Source of the DNA: Candidatus Formimonas warabiya
GTDB taxonomy: Bacteria; Bacillota; Dehalobacteriia; Dehalobacteriales; Dehalobacteriaceae
Length of the DNA stretch: 64,000 bases
Direction of reading: 5' to 3'
Assembly (NCBI RefSeq): GCF_002777255.1
Contig: NZ_CP017634.1
Location: 4,538,903 to 4,602,902 of the forward strand
A program made the position numbers and the translations under genes. The notes under the pieces are model-generated. The model saw only the letters and a program-made list of their open reading frames with translations. It was not told the DNA's origin and did not search any database. Positions 1-7,457 of the stretch are shown here, in pieces; position 1 is the stretch's first letter; every line of letters starts with the position of its first letter.

Positions 1-778
1 TGAGACCGATTTGGTGCTGCCGGACCGCTGGTTGGACATGCGGATTTTCCCTTCGCCTAAGGGGTTATCTGTTTACTGCAGGGATATCACGGCAAGAAAA
101 AAGAGGGAGAGGGAAATGATGAAACTTGACCGGTTGAATACGGGGGGAGAAATAGCCGCCGGCATCGGGCATGAGATAAGAAATCCTATGACTTGCGTGC
201 GGGGTTTTCTGGAACTCTTGGCGGAAAAAGAAAGAAACGAAAAAAATCATAAACTATTCGAGCTGATGATTGATGAACTGGACCGGTGCAATGGCATTAT
301 TACAAAATTTCTCTTGCTCGCCCCAAACCGGGCCGTCCATTTGGAAGCCTGCAATCTAACAAAGCTGGTGCGCAGTATGGAGCCGGTGCTGGTGGGGGAT
401 GCGGAAAAGGCAGATAAAAGGATAGTTTTCGACTTGGCCGGTGTATCTGACATCCTCCTGGATAAATACGAAATCCGGCAGCTTATTTTGCAGTTAACCC
501 GTAATGGGTTGGACGCCATGCCGGCCGGCCAAACTCTGACTATAAAAGTATACCGGCAGGCGCGCCATATTTTTTTGGAGATTCAGGACATGGGTCCCGG
601 GATCGATGCCGCTGTGATGGAGCGGATGGGGACCCCCTTTGTCACCACGAAAGAGAATGGCACCGGATTAGGATTGGCCATCTGCTATAGCATTGTGCAC
701 AGGCATCAAGGGGAACTCTGGTATGAGACCGGTCCCCGGGGGACAACTTTTTTTGTCCGGTTTTATGTGCCGGATTGA
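1..778 (+). CDS. Sensor histidine kinase, N-terminus outside the window
   Basis: The reading frame is open to the left edge, so the N-terminus is missing. What is visible is the end of a PAS/PAC module (DITARKKRERE), a HisKA helix with the phospho-acceptor histidine in GIGHEIRNP, and a HATPase domain with N-box QLTRNGLDAM, G1 box DMGPGI and G2 box GTGLGLAI. PAS-HisKA-HATPase is the layout of Firmicute sporulation-type kinases (KinA/KinB/KinE group), which autophosphorylate on the histidine and pass the phosphate to a response regulator. No response regulator follows it. The kinase family is certain; the link to sporulation is an inference from domain order only. Confidence 0.9.
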   Translation, partial: ETDLVLPDRWLDMRIFPSPKGLSVYCRDITARKKREREMMKLDRLNTGGEIAAGIGHEIRNPMTCVRGFLELLAEKERNEKNHKLFELMIDELDRCNGIITKFLLLAPNRAVHLEACNLTKLVRSMEPVLVGDAEKADKRIVFDLAGVSDILLDKYEIRQLILQLTRNGLDAMPAGQTLTIKVYRQARHIFLEIQDMGPGIDAAVMERMGTPFVTTKENGTGLGLAICYSIVHRHQGELWYETGPRGTTFFVRFYVPD

Positions 779-813
779 TTTTTTCGGGCAGGAGAAGTGT
801 TTTAAGTTTTAGG

Positions 814-842
814 TTGACCAATTTCTTTGAGAAATATATAAT
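814..842 (+). promoter_or_regulatory. Sigma-A-type promoter for the aldo/keto reductase
   Basis: TTGACC at 814-819 and a perfect TATAAT at 837-842 are separated by exactly 17 bases, 122 bases upstream of the aldo/keto reductase start. Spacing and hexamers fit a housekeeping promoter. The leader between promoter and gene shows no riboswitch that I recognise. Confidence 0.7.
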
Positions 843-964
843 TGTACAAAATGAAATGTAAGATTATGGAGATCCTGGATAAAGGTAATTCCCAAAATCG
901 CAATAAAAGCGGATGGATGCTTTCCTACCGATCATTTTATTAAAAAAAGAGGACGGTGTAATCT

Positions 965-1795
965 ATGGATATTCATACTTCAAAAAAACTCAATAATGGT
1001 GTTGCAATTCCTTTCTTTGGTCTGGGTGTTTTCCAATCCAAGGCGGGCGACGAAACGGCCCATGCGGTACGTTGGGCAATTGAGGCAGGCTATCGACATA
1101 TTGACACGGCGGCGATCTATCAGAATGAGGAAAGCGTGAGGCGCGGTATTGTTGAAAGCGGCGTTCCCCGTGAACAGATCTTTCTTACCACCAAGCTTTG
1201 GAATGGCGATATGAGAAAAGGCCGCCAGCGGGAAGCTTTTGAGAACAGCCTGAAATTGCTGGGAACCGATTATGTGGATCTCTATTTAATTCACTGGCCT
1301 GTGCCCGGGAAGTATAAGAAATCATGGAAGGTATTGGAGGAACTATATCATTCAGGCAGGGTCCGCGCCATTGGTGTAAGCAACTTCCATCAGCATCATC
1401 TGGATGATCTGCTCGCCGATGCCAAGGTATTACCCGCGGTCAATCAGGTAGAATGCCACCCGCGGCTTTCTCAGGAGCCCTTGATGGCCTACTGCCAGAA
1501 GCTGAATATTGCTTTTGAGGCCTGGAGCCCCCTGGGCGGTACAGGAGGAGACCTGCTCCAGGATGAACGGCTGAAAAAAATCGGCGCGAAATATCACAAA
1601 ACTCCGGCCCAGGTGGTCCTGCGCTGGGATTTGCAGCGCGGCATGATTACCATCCCCAAGTCGGTGCATCAAGACCGTATTATAGCCAATACGGATATTT
1701 ATGATTTTGAACTGACACCGGAGGATATGGCTGCAATTAATGGGATGAATGAGAATAGACGTGTGGGAGCGGATCCGGACAACTTTGATTTTTAA
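965..1795 (+). CDS. Aldo/keto reductase (AKR5-like)
   Basis: NADPH-dependent reductase of aldehydes and ketones, cytosolic, 276 residues, normal for the family. The catalytic tetrad is present: Asp47 and Tyr52 in GYRHIDTAAIY, Lys77 in TTKLWN and His110 in LIHWPVP. GVSNF, QVECHP and the cofactor-binding IPKSVHQDRI follow. It resembles the Bacillus YvgN/YtbE glyoxal and methylglyoxal reductases, so detoxification of short aldehydes is likely. The ATG follows a GAGGACGG ribosome site. The gene stands alone behind its own promoter. Its stop codon lies inside the left end of the compound palindromic repeat that starts near 1790. Confidence 0.9.
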   Translation: MDIHTSKKLNNGVAIPFFGLGVFQSKAGDETAHAVRWAIEAGYRHIDTAAIYQNEESVRRGIVESGVPREQIFLTTKLWNGDMRKGRQREAFENSLKLLGTDYVDLYLIHWPVPGKYKKSWKVLEELYHSGRVRAIGVSNFHQHHLDDLLADAKVLPAVNQVECHPRLSQEPLMAYCQKLNIAFEAWSPLGGTGGDLLQDERLKKIGAKYHKTPAQVVLRWDLQRGMITIPKSVHQDRIIANTDIYDFELTPEDMAAINGMNENRRVGADPDNFDF

Positions 1796-2044
1796 CCTGA
1801 CTAACTTGGCTTACTCTGTATTCGCAGTTCTAAGGTTTGGTAAAAAGCAACCAAACCAAGAACTTGCTTCAGTCTCCCGCCATCAGCGGTCAGGGGACAT
1901 CCCTCTGTAAGAGGTGTGTCCCCTGACCGCTGCAGGAATGTCCCCAAATATGCGGGAGTAAACGCCAACTAAGTCATGCATTTGCAGTTCTAAAATTCAG
2001 ATGGAGTAAAAGAATCTCCATCTGAATTAAGAACTTGCTTCAAT
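1790..2044. repeat. Compound nested-palindrome element, copy A
   Basis: This copy opens with TTTAACCTGACTAACTTGGC and closes with the 73-base stretch 1972-2044, which is identical to 62400-62472. It contains three hairpins. Hairpin 1 (1824-1867) has flanks GCAGTTCTAA and AAGAACTTGC around the stem GGTTTGGT/ACCAAACC. Hairpin 2 (1884-1932) has the stem CAGCGGTCAGGGGACA and its complement. Hairpin 3 (1984-2038) has the same flanks as hairpin 1 around a different stem, ATTCAGATGGAG/CTCCATCTGAAT. The outer arms (AACTTGGC and GCCAACT) are the same palindrome as in copy B at 62.3 kb, here interrupted by hairpins 1 and 2. It encodes no protein that I can support. Confidence 0.8.
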
Positions 2045-2088
2045 GGGGCCTACCGATTTATCATTCATGCTGTCTGTTTTATTAAGAA

Positions 2089-2147
2089 GACAAAGGAAGA
2101 CAAGGACTTGCCCGATAAAGTCCCTGTTCCTTTGTCTTTTTTTCTTT
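2089..2147 (+). terminator. Rho-independent terminator, two-tier stem
   Basis: GACAAAGGAA (2089-2098) pairs with TTCCTTTGTC (2127-2136), with an inner GGACTT/AAGTCC stem, and is followed by TTTTTTTCTTT. The T-run points rightward. The structure lies just beyond the 3' end of the leftward EamA gene and may also work in that direction. Confidence 0.7.
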
Positions 2148-2175
2148 GGAGACCCGGTGTTAGGATCGCTAATTA

Positions 2176-3117
2176 TTAAAAATCCTTTCCAGGATGGTTT
2201 CTTTCTTGCCGGACATTCAGCATGACACCAAGAATGATGACGATTCCTCCGATAAATTGGTTTACCAAGACTTTCTCGTGAAGAAATAAGATAGAAAATA
2301 ACACACCAAATACAGGAACGAAATTCATAAGCATTACGGCAGAACTGGAGGATATGCTCCGAAGCCCATAGTTGTACAGGAGAAACGCGATCACAGAGCA
2401 GAATATGCCAAGAAAAATTAACATGGAAAAGGATTTTAATGTGGGCAATTGCCAATACATTCTTTCCGTTATGGCAAGAGGGATAAAGGCAATGGTTCCG
2501 GCAGCGGTCTGAAAAAATGAGATGACCAGCATCGGGTATTTGTTTACGACGGAACGTGTGACAAAATTATAGAAGGTCCAGATAATGCCTGCTCCTATTA
2601 GCAAGGCATTGCCGAGCAGATGCTCCTCTCCCATCACATTCTGATGCCGATGCTCGACCAGATAAACTCCGAAGACTGCCATCACAATGCCAAGTATCTT
2701 GATCCATGAAATTTTGGTGCGATAAATCAGTATCTCAAAAAACAGGGTAGTAGCAGGGAAAGAGGCTACAATTAGTGCCGCGTTTGAGGAAGTGGTCAGC
2801 TTTACTCCCATGTTTTCCATGGCAAAATAAATGGTGATACCAAGAACGCCGCTTATTGTTAAACGTCCCATATCGCCCGGGCATGGTATCATAAATTGTC
2901 CTTTGACAAATAACACAACCCCTAAAATCGAAGCGGCTAAAACAAAGCGTAAGGCACCCAGCGTGAGCGGGGGGAATGTGGTATAGGCCACTTTTGTGGC
3001 AACAAAAGAGGTGCTCCAGATCAGCACGGCCAGGACTACGGCAAAGAAATAAACACTTCCCTGATGGATTTTTGACCAGTGAAGTGCTTTTTCCAATAAA
3101 ACCGGTTTAGCAGGCAA
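2176..3117 (-). CDS. EamA/DMT-superfamily transporter
   Basis: Integral membrane protein of 313 residues made of two EamA repeats, about ten hydrophobic segments in all (for example FAVVLAVLIWSTSFVA and the C-terminal GGIVIILGVML). The SSAVMLMNFVPVFGVLFSI stretch is typical of the second repeat. The family exports or exchanges metabolites such as amino acids; the substrate cannot be read from the sequence. A TTG start is chosen because AAAGGAGGTG lies 5-6 bases upstream. The gene lies 48 bases downstream of an AraC-family regulator on the same strand, so regulator and transporter are probably one transcript, an arrangement often seen for EamA exporters. Confidence 0.85.
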   Translation of the reverse strand: MPAKPVLLEKALHWSKIHQGSVYFFAVVLAVLIWSTSFVATKVAYTTFPPLTLGALRFVLAASILGVVLFVKGQFMIPCPGDMGRLTISGVLGITIYFAMENMGVKLTTSSNAALIVASFPATTLFFEILIYRTKISWIKILGIVMAVFGVYLVEHRHQNVMGEEHLLGNALLIGAGIIWTFYNFVTRSVVNKYPMLVISFFQTAAGTIAFIPLAITERMYWQLPTLKSFSMLIFLGIFCSVIAFLLYNYGLRSISSSSAVMLMNFVPVFGVLFSILFLHEKVLVNQFIGGIVIILGVMLNVRQERNHPGKDF

Positions 3118-3165
3118 GCCTACACCTCCTTTAGATCTGTCTCATTGCCGGAACTATCAGACAGG

Positions 3166-3990
3166 CTAACCTCTTATTTCTTTTTGGTATTGTCCGGGAG
3201 TAACGCCGATAAAGCGTTTGAAGCGATTCGTAAAGTGGCTTTGATCACTGAATCCAACCTCAGAGGCTACTTTTATGGGTAAGTATCCTTTTTCCAATAA
3301 GTGTTTTGCATGATTGATGCGAATACTTTCCAGGAAGGCATGAGGGGATATTCCCTTTTCTTCATGAAAAACGCGTAAAAGGTAAAAACGGCTTAGACAA
3401 ACATGTCTTGCTAATTCAGTTAATGTAATCCCGCAGGAGGAATGATCATAAATATAATCGCATGCCTTTTGGACAGCAAAACTTTCCTTTTTGATAGCTT
3501 GTTCTTGGGGGCTCACATCAGCGTATTGCTGGATTAATTTGGTCAAAACTAAAAGAAAAAGAGACTCGCTTTCGATGGTGGAGGTAGTGCTGGTTAATGA
3601 TTGATGCAATTCATAGATCCTTTGGGCTAATACAAAGTTATCAACTTGCACTTTCCTAAAAAAAGGCAGATCCTGATGCCGGCCCGTAAGCTCATAAAGC
3701 ACATCCTTCATGTGGCTTATGGTCGGGTATAAGGCACGGTATTCAAATCCCTGATCATCTGCCGGCTCGCCGGTATGACCTTCTCCGGGATTTAACAGGA
3801 TAATTCCCCCGGTGGGGGTGAGATGCTTTGTTTTCCGATAAGTAAAGGACTGCAGGCCTTTCTCAATAAAACAAATCACGTAATAGTCATGCATATGCAG
3901 AGGAAACCCTTGTTTTAGGCAGAAAGACTGGTAAAGCTCTATGTTTAACTGAGCATGATGCCATAATTTGCGCCACTCTTTTTGCGCCAT
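3166..3990 (-). CDS. AraC-family transcriptional regulator
   Basis: 274 residues: an N-terminal cupin sensing domain (HMHDYYVICFIEKG, then LLNPGEGHTGEP, typical of AraC ligand pockets) and a C-terminal pair of helix-turn-helix motifs (ITLTELARHVCLSRFYLLR and IKVASEVGFSDQSHFTNRFK, ending in the GVTPGQYQ signature). The ATG at 3990 is preferred over a TTG 24 codons upstream, because GGGGGAAC precedes it whereas the upstream start has no ribosome site. It is upstream of and co-directional with the EamA transporter and probably controls it. The cupin suggests a small-molecule inducer. Confidence 0.88.
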   Translation of the reverse strand: MAQKEWRKLWHHAQLNIELYQSFCLKQGFPLHMHDYYVICFIEKGLQSFTYRKTKHLTPTGGIILLNPGEGHTGEPADDQGFEYRALYPTISHMKDVLYELTGRHQDLPFFRKVQVDNFVLAQRIYELHQSLTSTTSTIESESLFLLVLTKLIQQYADVSPQEQAIKKESFAVQKACDYIYDHSSCGITLTELARHVCLSRFYLLRVFHEEKGISPHAFLESIRINHAKHLLEKGYLPIKVASEVGFSDQSHFTNRFKRFIGVTPGQYQKEIRG

Positions 3991-4151
3991 GATTGTTCCC
4001 CCGCTAGGAAAATATTTGCTCAGGGCCGGGATTTGATCCTTATGATCATTATAACGAATCAAAGGACCGGATGTCTTGAATAAGGTTGCTCTTTTTTAAT
4101 TTTTTAACATATGGAATACCCTGTGTGAAAGATATAGAGGCGTAAGCTTTG

Positions 4152-4217
4152 TTGACAAAAAATAGTTTTCATGCTACTATTTTAATTACTGGATTACTAA
4201 ATTAGTAAATTACTAAT
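4152..4217 (+). promoter_or_regulatory. Promoter with overlapping palindromic operator
   Basis: TTGACA (4152-4157), 17 bases, then TACTAT (4175-4180) with an extended -10 TG one base upstream: a good housekeeping promoter. Immediately downstream, where a repressor would block it, lie two interleaved perfect palindromes, TTACTAA-A-TTAGTAA and ATTAGTAA-A-TTACTAAT (4194-4217). A strong AAGGAGG ribosome site leads into the gene at 4255. The repressor is not identified. Confidence 0.65.
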
Positions 4218-4254
4218 ATAATAAATAGAGAAAGAGACCAAGGAGGTTTTATTT

Positions 4255-4734
4255 ATGAAAATACCTACCACTTTAAAGCATAAACCTGTGATTGTATCTG
4301 AAAACTACGAAAATGTGGACGGCAGAAATGCGTATCATTCCGATACCAAAGGATTATCTCTGGGGCTTGCCCAGTGGAATGACAGGGGAAAGCTGGATAT
4401 TTCAGCAAAGGTATGGCGTTTTACCGGTGAAAAATGGTCAAGGCAATCGGAAGAATTACCCCTGTACCGGGTGATTGACCTGGCTATTCTTACGTGCCGG
4501 GCAGTACTCCATTTCAGAGAAGCATACCGTTATGAGAAGCTGTATGATCCGCAAAACCCGGTGATTGACAGGGTTGCCCTGCAGGGGGATGCTATGACGG
4601 TATCCGTATGCACGGACAATCCCATGATCGACGGCGACATCAAACTGTTTCAACAAGTACTCAACAAAGATGACGAATTAATTGGTGAACGCCTGAGCAG
4701 GCTGTCCAGATTGTTAAAGGAAATGGGGTATTAA
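4255..4734 (+). CDS. Conserved hypothetical protein, DUF6530-like
   Basis: 159 residues, soluble, no signal peptide or membrane segment. The N-terminus (LKHKPVIVSENYENVDGR) and the WSRQSEELPLYRVIDLAIL stretch match what I remember of the DUF6530 family, whose function is unknown; the assignment is from memory. First gene of a compact three-gene cassette with the GIY-YIG and DUF2087 proteins (2-base gap, then an 11-base overlap), with promoter and operator before it and a terminator after it. The AAGGAGG site sits 9 bases before the ATG. Such a self-contained cassette suggests the three proteins act together. Confidence 0.6.
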   Translation: MKIPTTLKHKPVIVSENYENVDGRNAYHSDTKGLSLGLAQWNDRGKLDISAKVWRFTGEKWSRQSEELPLYRVIDLAILTCRAVLHFREAYRYEKLYDPQNPVIDRVALQGDAMTVSVCTDNPMIDGDIKLFQQVLNKDDELIGERLSRLSRLLKEMGY

Positions 4735-4736
4735 AA

Positions 4737-5099
4737 ATGACCAGCACCAGTGACAGAAAAAAAGAGCTGCGCCAGGAATACCGGAAGCAAAAAACCGTAG
4801 GTGGCGTATATAAGATCACGAATACGGTTGACGGCCGATTTTGGTTGTATGGGGCAACTAATATTCAAGGCCACAAAAGCCGCTTTGAGTTTGCCCAAAA
4901 AACCAATGCATGCGTGGATCTGAAACTGCAAAAGGAATGGGACCGGTACGGGGCCGGCGCATTTGCTTTTGAGATTCTTGAAGAGCTTGAGATGAAGGAT
5001 ACCCAGACCACAAAAGAATTTAAAGAGGATATCAAGGTTCTTGAGGAAATATGGGCGGAAAAGTTGCACGGGGAAAGAGGAGAAAAAAATGATTGCTAG
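4737..5099 (+). CDS. GIY-YIG nuclease family protein
   Basis: 120 residues. The GIY-YIG core is recognisable as GGVYKITN followed 13 residues later by FWLYGATN, so the second motif is YGA rather than YIG. After it come the family's QKEWDRYGAGAFAFEILEELE segment and a basic, acidic C-terminal helix. Related small Firmicute proteins of this length are annotated as GIY-YIG nucleases; whether this one still cuts DNA is uncertain because of the divergent second motif. The gene starts two bases after the DUF6530-like gene and its last 11 bases overlap the DUF2087 gene, so translation of the three is probably coupled. Confidence 0.7.
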   Translation: MTSTSDRKKELRQEYRKQKTVGGVYKITNTVDGRFWLYGATNIQGHKSRFEFAQKTNACVDLKLQKEWDRYGAGAFAFEILEELEMKDTQTTKEFKEDIKVLEEIWAEKLHGERGEKNDC

Positions 5100-5355
5100 A
5101 TTTTTAACGGAAGACGGAAAGATTAAACAACTGCCGGCTAAGCAAAGGTCGAAGTTGGAAGTGCTGCAATATTTAGCGACAAAGTTTGAAGGCCATGTCA
5201 CCTACTCCGAAAAAGAAATCAACCGGATCATCGACGCATGGCATACCTTTGGCGATTATTTTTTGCTTAGGCGTGAATTAGTCGATCATTTGTTTTTAGC
5301 CAGAACAAATGATGGATCAAAGTATTGGGTGCCGGAAAAGAATAATGAAGATTAA
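5089..5355 (+). CDS. DUF2087 domain protein
   Basis: 88 residues that are essentially one DUF2087 domain: the pattern runs LPAKQRSKLEVLQYLATKFE, then YSEKEINRIIDAWH, then the hallmark LLRRELVDHLFLAR. In other bacteria this domain is often fused to an ArsR-type helix-turn-helix and is thought to be regulatory. Here it stands alone. The ATG at 5089 is chosen because AGAGGAGA lies just upstream; a longer frame from 5041 has no ribosome site. As last gene of the cassette it could be the factor acting on the palindromes at 4194-4217, but nothing in the sequence proves this. Confidence 0.75.
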   Translation: MIARFLTEDGKIKQLPAKQRSKLEVLQYLATKFEGHVTYSEKEINRIIDAWHTFGDYFLLRRELVDHLFLARTNDGSKYWVPEKNNED

Positions 5356-5418
5356 AAGACAGGGACGTGGCGGCAAGGGAATATTCTGTTTGAAACCTGT
5401 CAAGTGTCCGTAAGTTTA

Positions 5419-5452
5419 AGCCTTTGTGTAGATGATACAACAAAGGCTTTTT
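5419..5452 (+). terminator. Terminator of the DUF6530/GIY-YIG/DUF2087 cassette
   Basis: AGCCTTTGT (5419-5427) pairs with ACAAAGGCT (5440-5448) and runs into TTTTT. It closes the three-gene transcript. Confidence 0.75.
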
Positions 5453-5582
5453 GCTTGTGCCGAAGATGTCAAAGGAAAAAGGGCATCGACCTCATTATTA
5501 CCCCAATATGGGTACAATTCTGAATAGAGAGATGTAAATATCTCAAAAAATGTTTGGGATTAAAGATGGTGATCAACGAATC

Positions 5583-5609
5583 ATGGCAAGGGACCTGTCC
5601 CCTTGCCAT
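5583..5609 (-). repeat. REP palindrome, variant with GGCAAGG arms
   Basis: ATGGCAAGGGACCTGTCCCC followed by TTGCCAT. This is the REP core of the window with both arms changed in compensating fashion (TGGCAA/TTGCCA instead of TGTCAA/TTGACA), so pairing is kept. Core GGGACCTGTCCCC gives reverse orientation. A half-arm CCCCTTGACA follows at 5615-5624. Confidence 0.85.
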
Positions 5610-5627
5610 GCTCTCCCCTTGACACTC

Positions 5628-5690
5628 TTGACATTTTAAGTTAAATAAAGTATTATTTAATCATGTTTAAAACATATTTAAAACATGATT
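5628..5690 (+). promoter_or_regulatory. Promoter and 32-bp operator of the TetR gene
   Basis: TTGACA (5628-5633), 17 bases, TATTAT (5651-5656). A 32-base palindrome with 10-base arms AATCATGTTT/AAACATGATT (5659-5690) covers the start-site region, the classical position for TetR autorepression. The -35 lies in debris resembling a REP half-arm (CCCCTTGACACTCTTGACAT). Confidence 0.7.
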
Positions 5691-5721
5691 TATTTTTTGT
5701 TTCGTACAGGAGGTTTTACAA

Positions 5722-6285
5722 ATGGAAGGGCAAAATACAGACGCCAAAGAAAGGATTCTGAACACGGTCATTAAACTATTGTTAGAGGAAAAAGATCTAA
5801 GTAGGATTACGACCAGACAAATTGCCAAAGAGGCGAATGTCAACAGCGCCTTAATCAACTACTATTTTCAATCCAAAGAAAACCTGTTAAATAGGGCGGT
5901 TGAGGCTTGCATGACCGATATTGTCAATGAGATGTTTGACAAAAATCCCGAACATGAGGATCCGGTTGTCCGCCTAAAAACGATGATTAAAAGCATTTCA
6001 GCTTTTGCTTTTAACAACTATTTTTTATCTGAAATTGCGATTGCTTCTGAGTTAAAAAACGGCAGCTTCACGACAACCCAAATGATTCTGCCGGTACTGG
6101 GGGAAGTCTTTCAGGGGGAAAAAACAGAAAGTGAGTTAAAACTAATTGCTTTACAATTAATTGCGCCTCTCCAGGTATTATTTTTAAACGCCCGGAAATA
6201 TAAATTGTATTTGGCAAGTGACATTTTTGATGAAAAACAAAGAAACCAGTTGCTGGACAAAATTGTAGAAAACGTTTTGAAATAA
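5722..6285 (+). CDS. TetR-family transcriptional regulator
   Basis: 187 residues. The N-terminal helix-turn-helix is clear (RILNTVIKLLLEEKDLSRI, then TTRQIAKEANVNSALINYYF with the family's YYFQSKENLL continuation). The C-terminal ligand domain is all-helical and not assignable. CAGGAGG lies 8 bases before the ATG. Promoter and 32-base palindrome just upstream suggest autorepression. The SRPBCC membrane protein begins 30 bases downstream and is very likely co-regulated. Confidence 0.88.
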   Translation: MEGQNTDAKERILNTVIKLLLEEKDLSRITTRQIAKEANVNSALINYYFQSKENLLNRAVEACMTDIVNEMFDKNPEHEDPVVRLKTMIKSISAFAFNNYFLSEIAIASELKNGSFTTTQMILPVLGEVFQGEKTESELKLIALQLIAPLQVLFLNARKYKLYLASDIFDEKQRNQLLDKIVENVLK

Positions 6286-6315
6286 GTTATTTTTAATTCT
6301 GGGGGAAAAATAAGC

Positions 6316-7203
6316 ATGATATTCTTCACTTTATTTAAGAGGATTCTGGCTGTTTTAGCCCTAATCGCCTTGATCCTAGTTGTCTACTTGCTTTGGGCGC
6401 GTCCTTATCAGCTTAATTGGGGGGCAACGGACCAAGAAAGGAAACAGACTATGCCGGGGGATCAGCTGGAGCCCCAGCCGGAATTCTTTGCGACCCGGGC
6501 CATTACCATCTCGGGCACGCCGGAGGAAATCTGGCCTTGGCTTATACAGATGGGATATTGCAGAGCCGGGTATTATGGCTATGATATTTTGGAGAACCAG
6601 GGAAGCCCGCGAGGAATTCGCAGCGCTGACCGCATCTTGCCGGAGTTCCAACAATTTAAGGCCGGTGATGAAGTTCCGATTAGCCCTATCGCCCGCATGG
6701 TTTTCTATGCGATTGAACCAAACCGCTACCTCATTTGGACCGGGACGAATCATCAAGGCAGTTTTCTCTGGGCATTATATCCTGTGGATAAGAGCCATAC
6801 GCGTTTGGTTAGCCGCATTCGCTGGTCTTTTCACTGGACACAGCCCAGCCTGCTCATGCTCGACTTTTTTACGGAATTTACTGATTACTTAGCGGTCCGT
6901 GAAATTTTGCACGGAGTAAAAGGGCGGGTAGAAGATCAAATAGAGCCAATGGCCAAACAAAACACCGAGGTTGCAATTTATGGGGCGACTGCTCTGATTT
7001 TCCTTGTAACTTTGTTCTTATTGCTCATTCGCCCGCTTACCTGGTATAGATGGCTGACCGGATTAGCGGGAGGGATAGTCTGGCTTATTACTTGGTATGC
7101 ACCTGTATCGATTTGGATGGGAGTGGGGTTGGAGCTTCTTGTTCTTTGGATGATCAATGTCAAGGTTGTCAGGGGGAGGCTGTCAGGGGGACAGGTCCCT
7201 TGA
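6316..7203 (+). CDS. Membrane-anchored SRPBCC-fold protein
   Basis: 295 residues: an N-terminal membrane segment (about residues 8-26), a START/SRPBCC-type domain with the characteristic ITISGTPEEIWPWLIQMGY opening, and two or three C-terminal membrane segments (around IFLVTLFLLLIRP, LAGGIVWLITWYAPV and MGVGLELLVLWMI). SRPBCC domains bind hydrophobic ligands; no substrate is evident. It follows the TetR gene by 30 bases and is probably its target. The C-terminus is odd: the last residues (LSGGQVP) and the stop codon are read from a REP palindrome at 7181-7207, so the native end of the protein has probably been replaced. Confidence 0.7.
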   Translation: MIFFTLFKRILAVLALIALILVVYLLWARPYQLNWGATDQERKQTMPGDQLEPQPEFFATRAITISGTPEEIWPWLIQMGYCRAGYYGYDILENQGSPRGIRSADRILPEFQQFKAGDEVPISPIARMVFYAIEPNRYLIWTGTNHQGSFLWALYPVDKSHTRLVSRIRWSFHWTQPSLLMLDFFTEFTDYLAVREILHGVKGRVEDQIEPMAKQNTEVAIYGATALIFLVTLFLLLIRPLTWYRWLTGLAGGIVWLITWYAPVSIWMGVGLELLVLWMINVKVVRGRLSGGQVP

Positions 7204-7207
7204 CATT
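7181..7207 (+). repeat. REP palindrome supplying a C-terminus
   Basis: TGTCAGGGGGACAGGTCCC then TTGACATT, forward orientation (core GGGGACAGGTCCC). Two broken half-copies precede it (ATGTCAAGG at 7158 and TGTCAGGGGG at 7168). It encodes the last GQVP residues and the TGA stop of the SRPBCC protein. Confidence 0.9.
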
Positions 7208-7457
7208 GATTATGTCCTCAAAGAAAATAGTTGATGAAGAGAAAGGCCCAGGGGCCGGGACAGATCTGTTTACGTGTGTGCGGATAAGACATGTCCCTTT
7301 TTCTGGGTCTTCCATTTTATGCTTTCCAGGAAAAGTGTCCAAGTTATTCATGGAGAGGTCCATACTCTTGATTCCATTCCATGGAAAACAGGAAGTTTCC
7401 GCTTCATAGCGAATTAACTTATCAGGACAGAATCATAAGAACGGAGTTGAAGACATC

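Noticed and set aside
2043..2225. Small rightward gene after the compound palindrome
   Set aside because: It starts in the repeat, has no ribosome site and runs through the two-tier terminator into the antisense of the EamA gene.
7050..7409. Rightward frame spanning the end of the SRPBCC gene
   Set aside because: Overlaps the SRPBCC gene and the REP in another frame, without ribosome site or protein-like composition.
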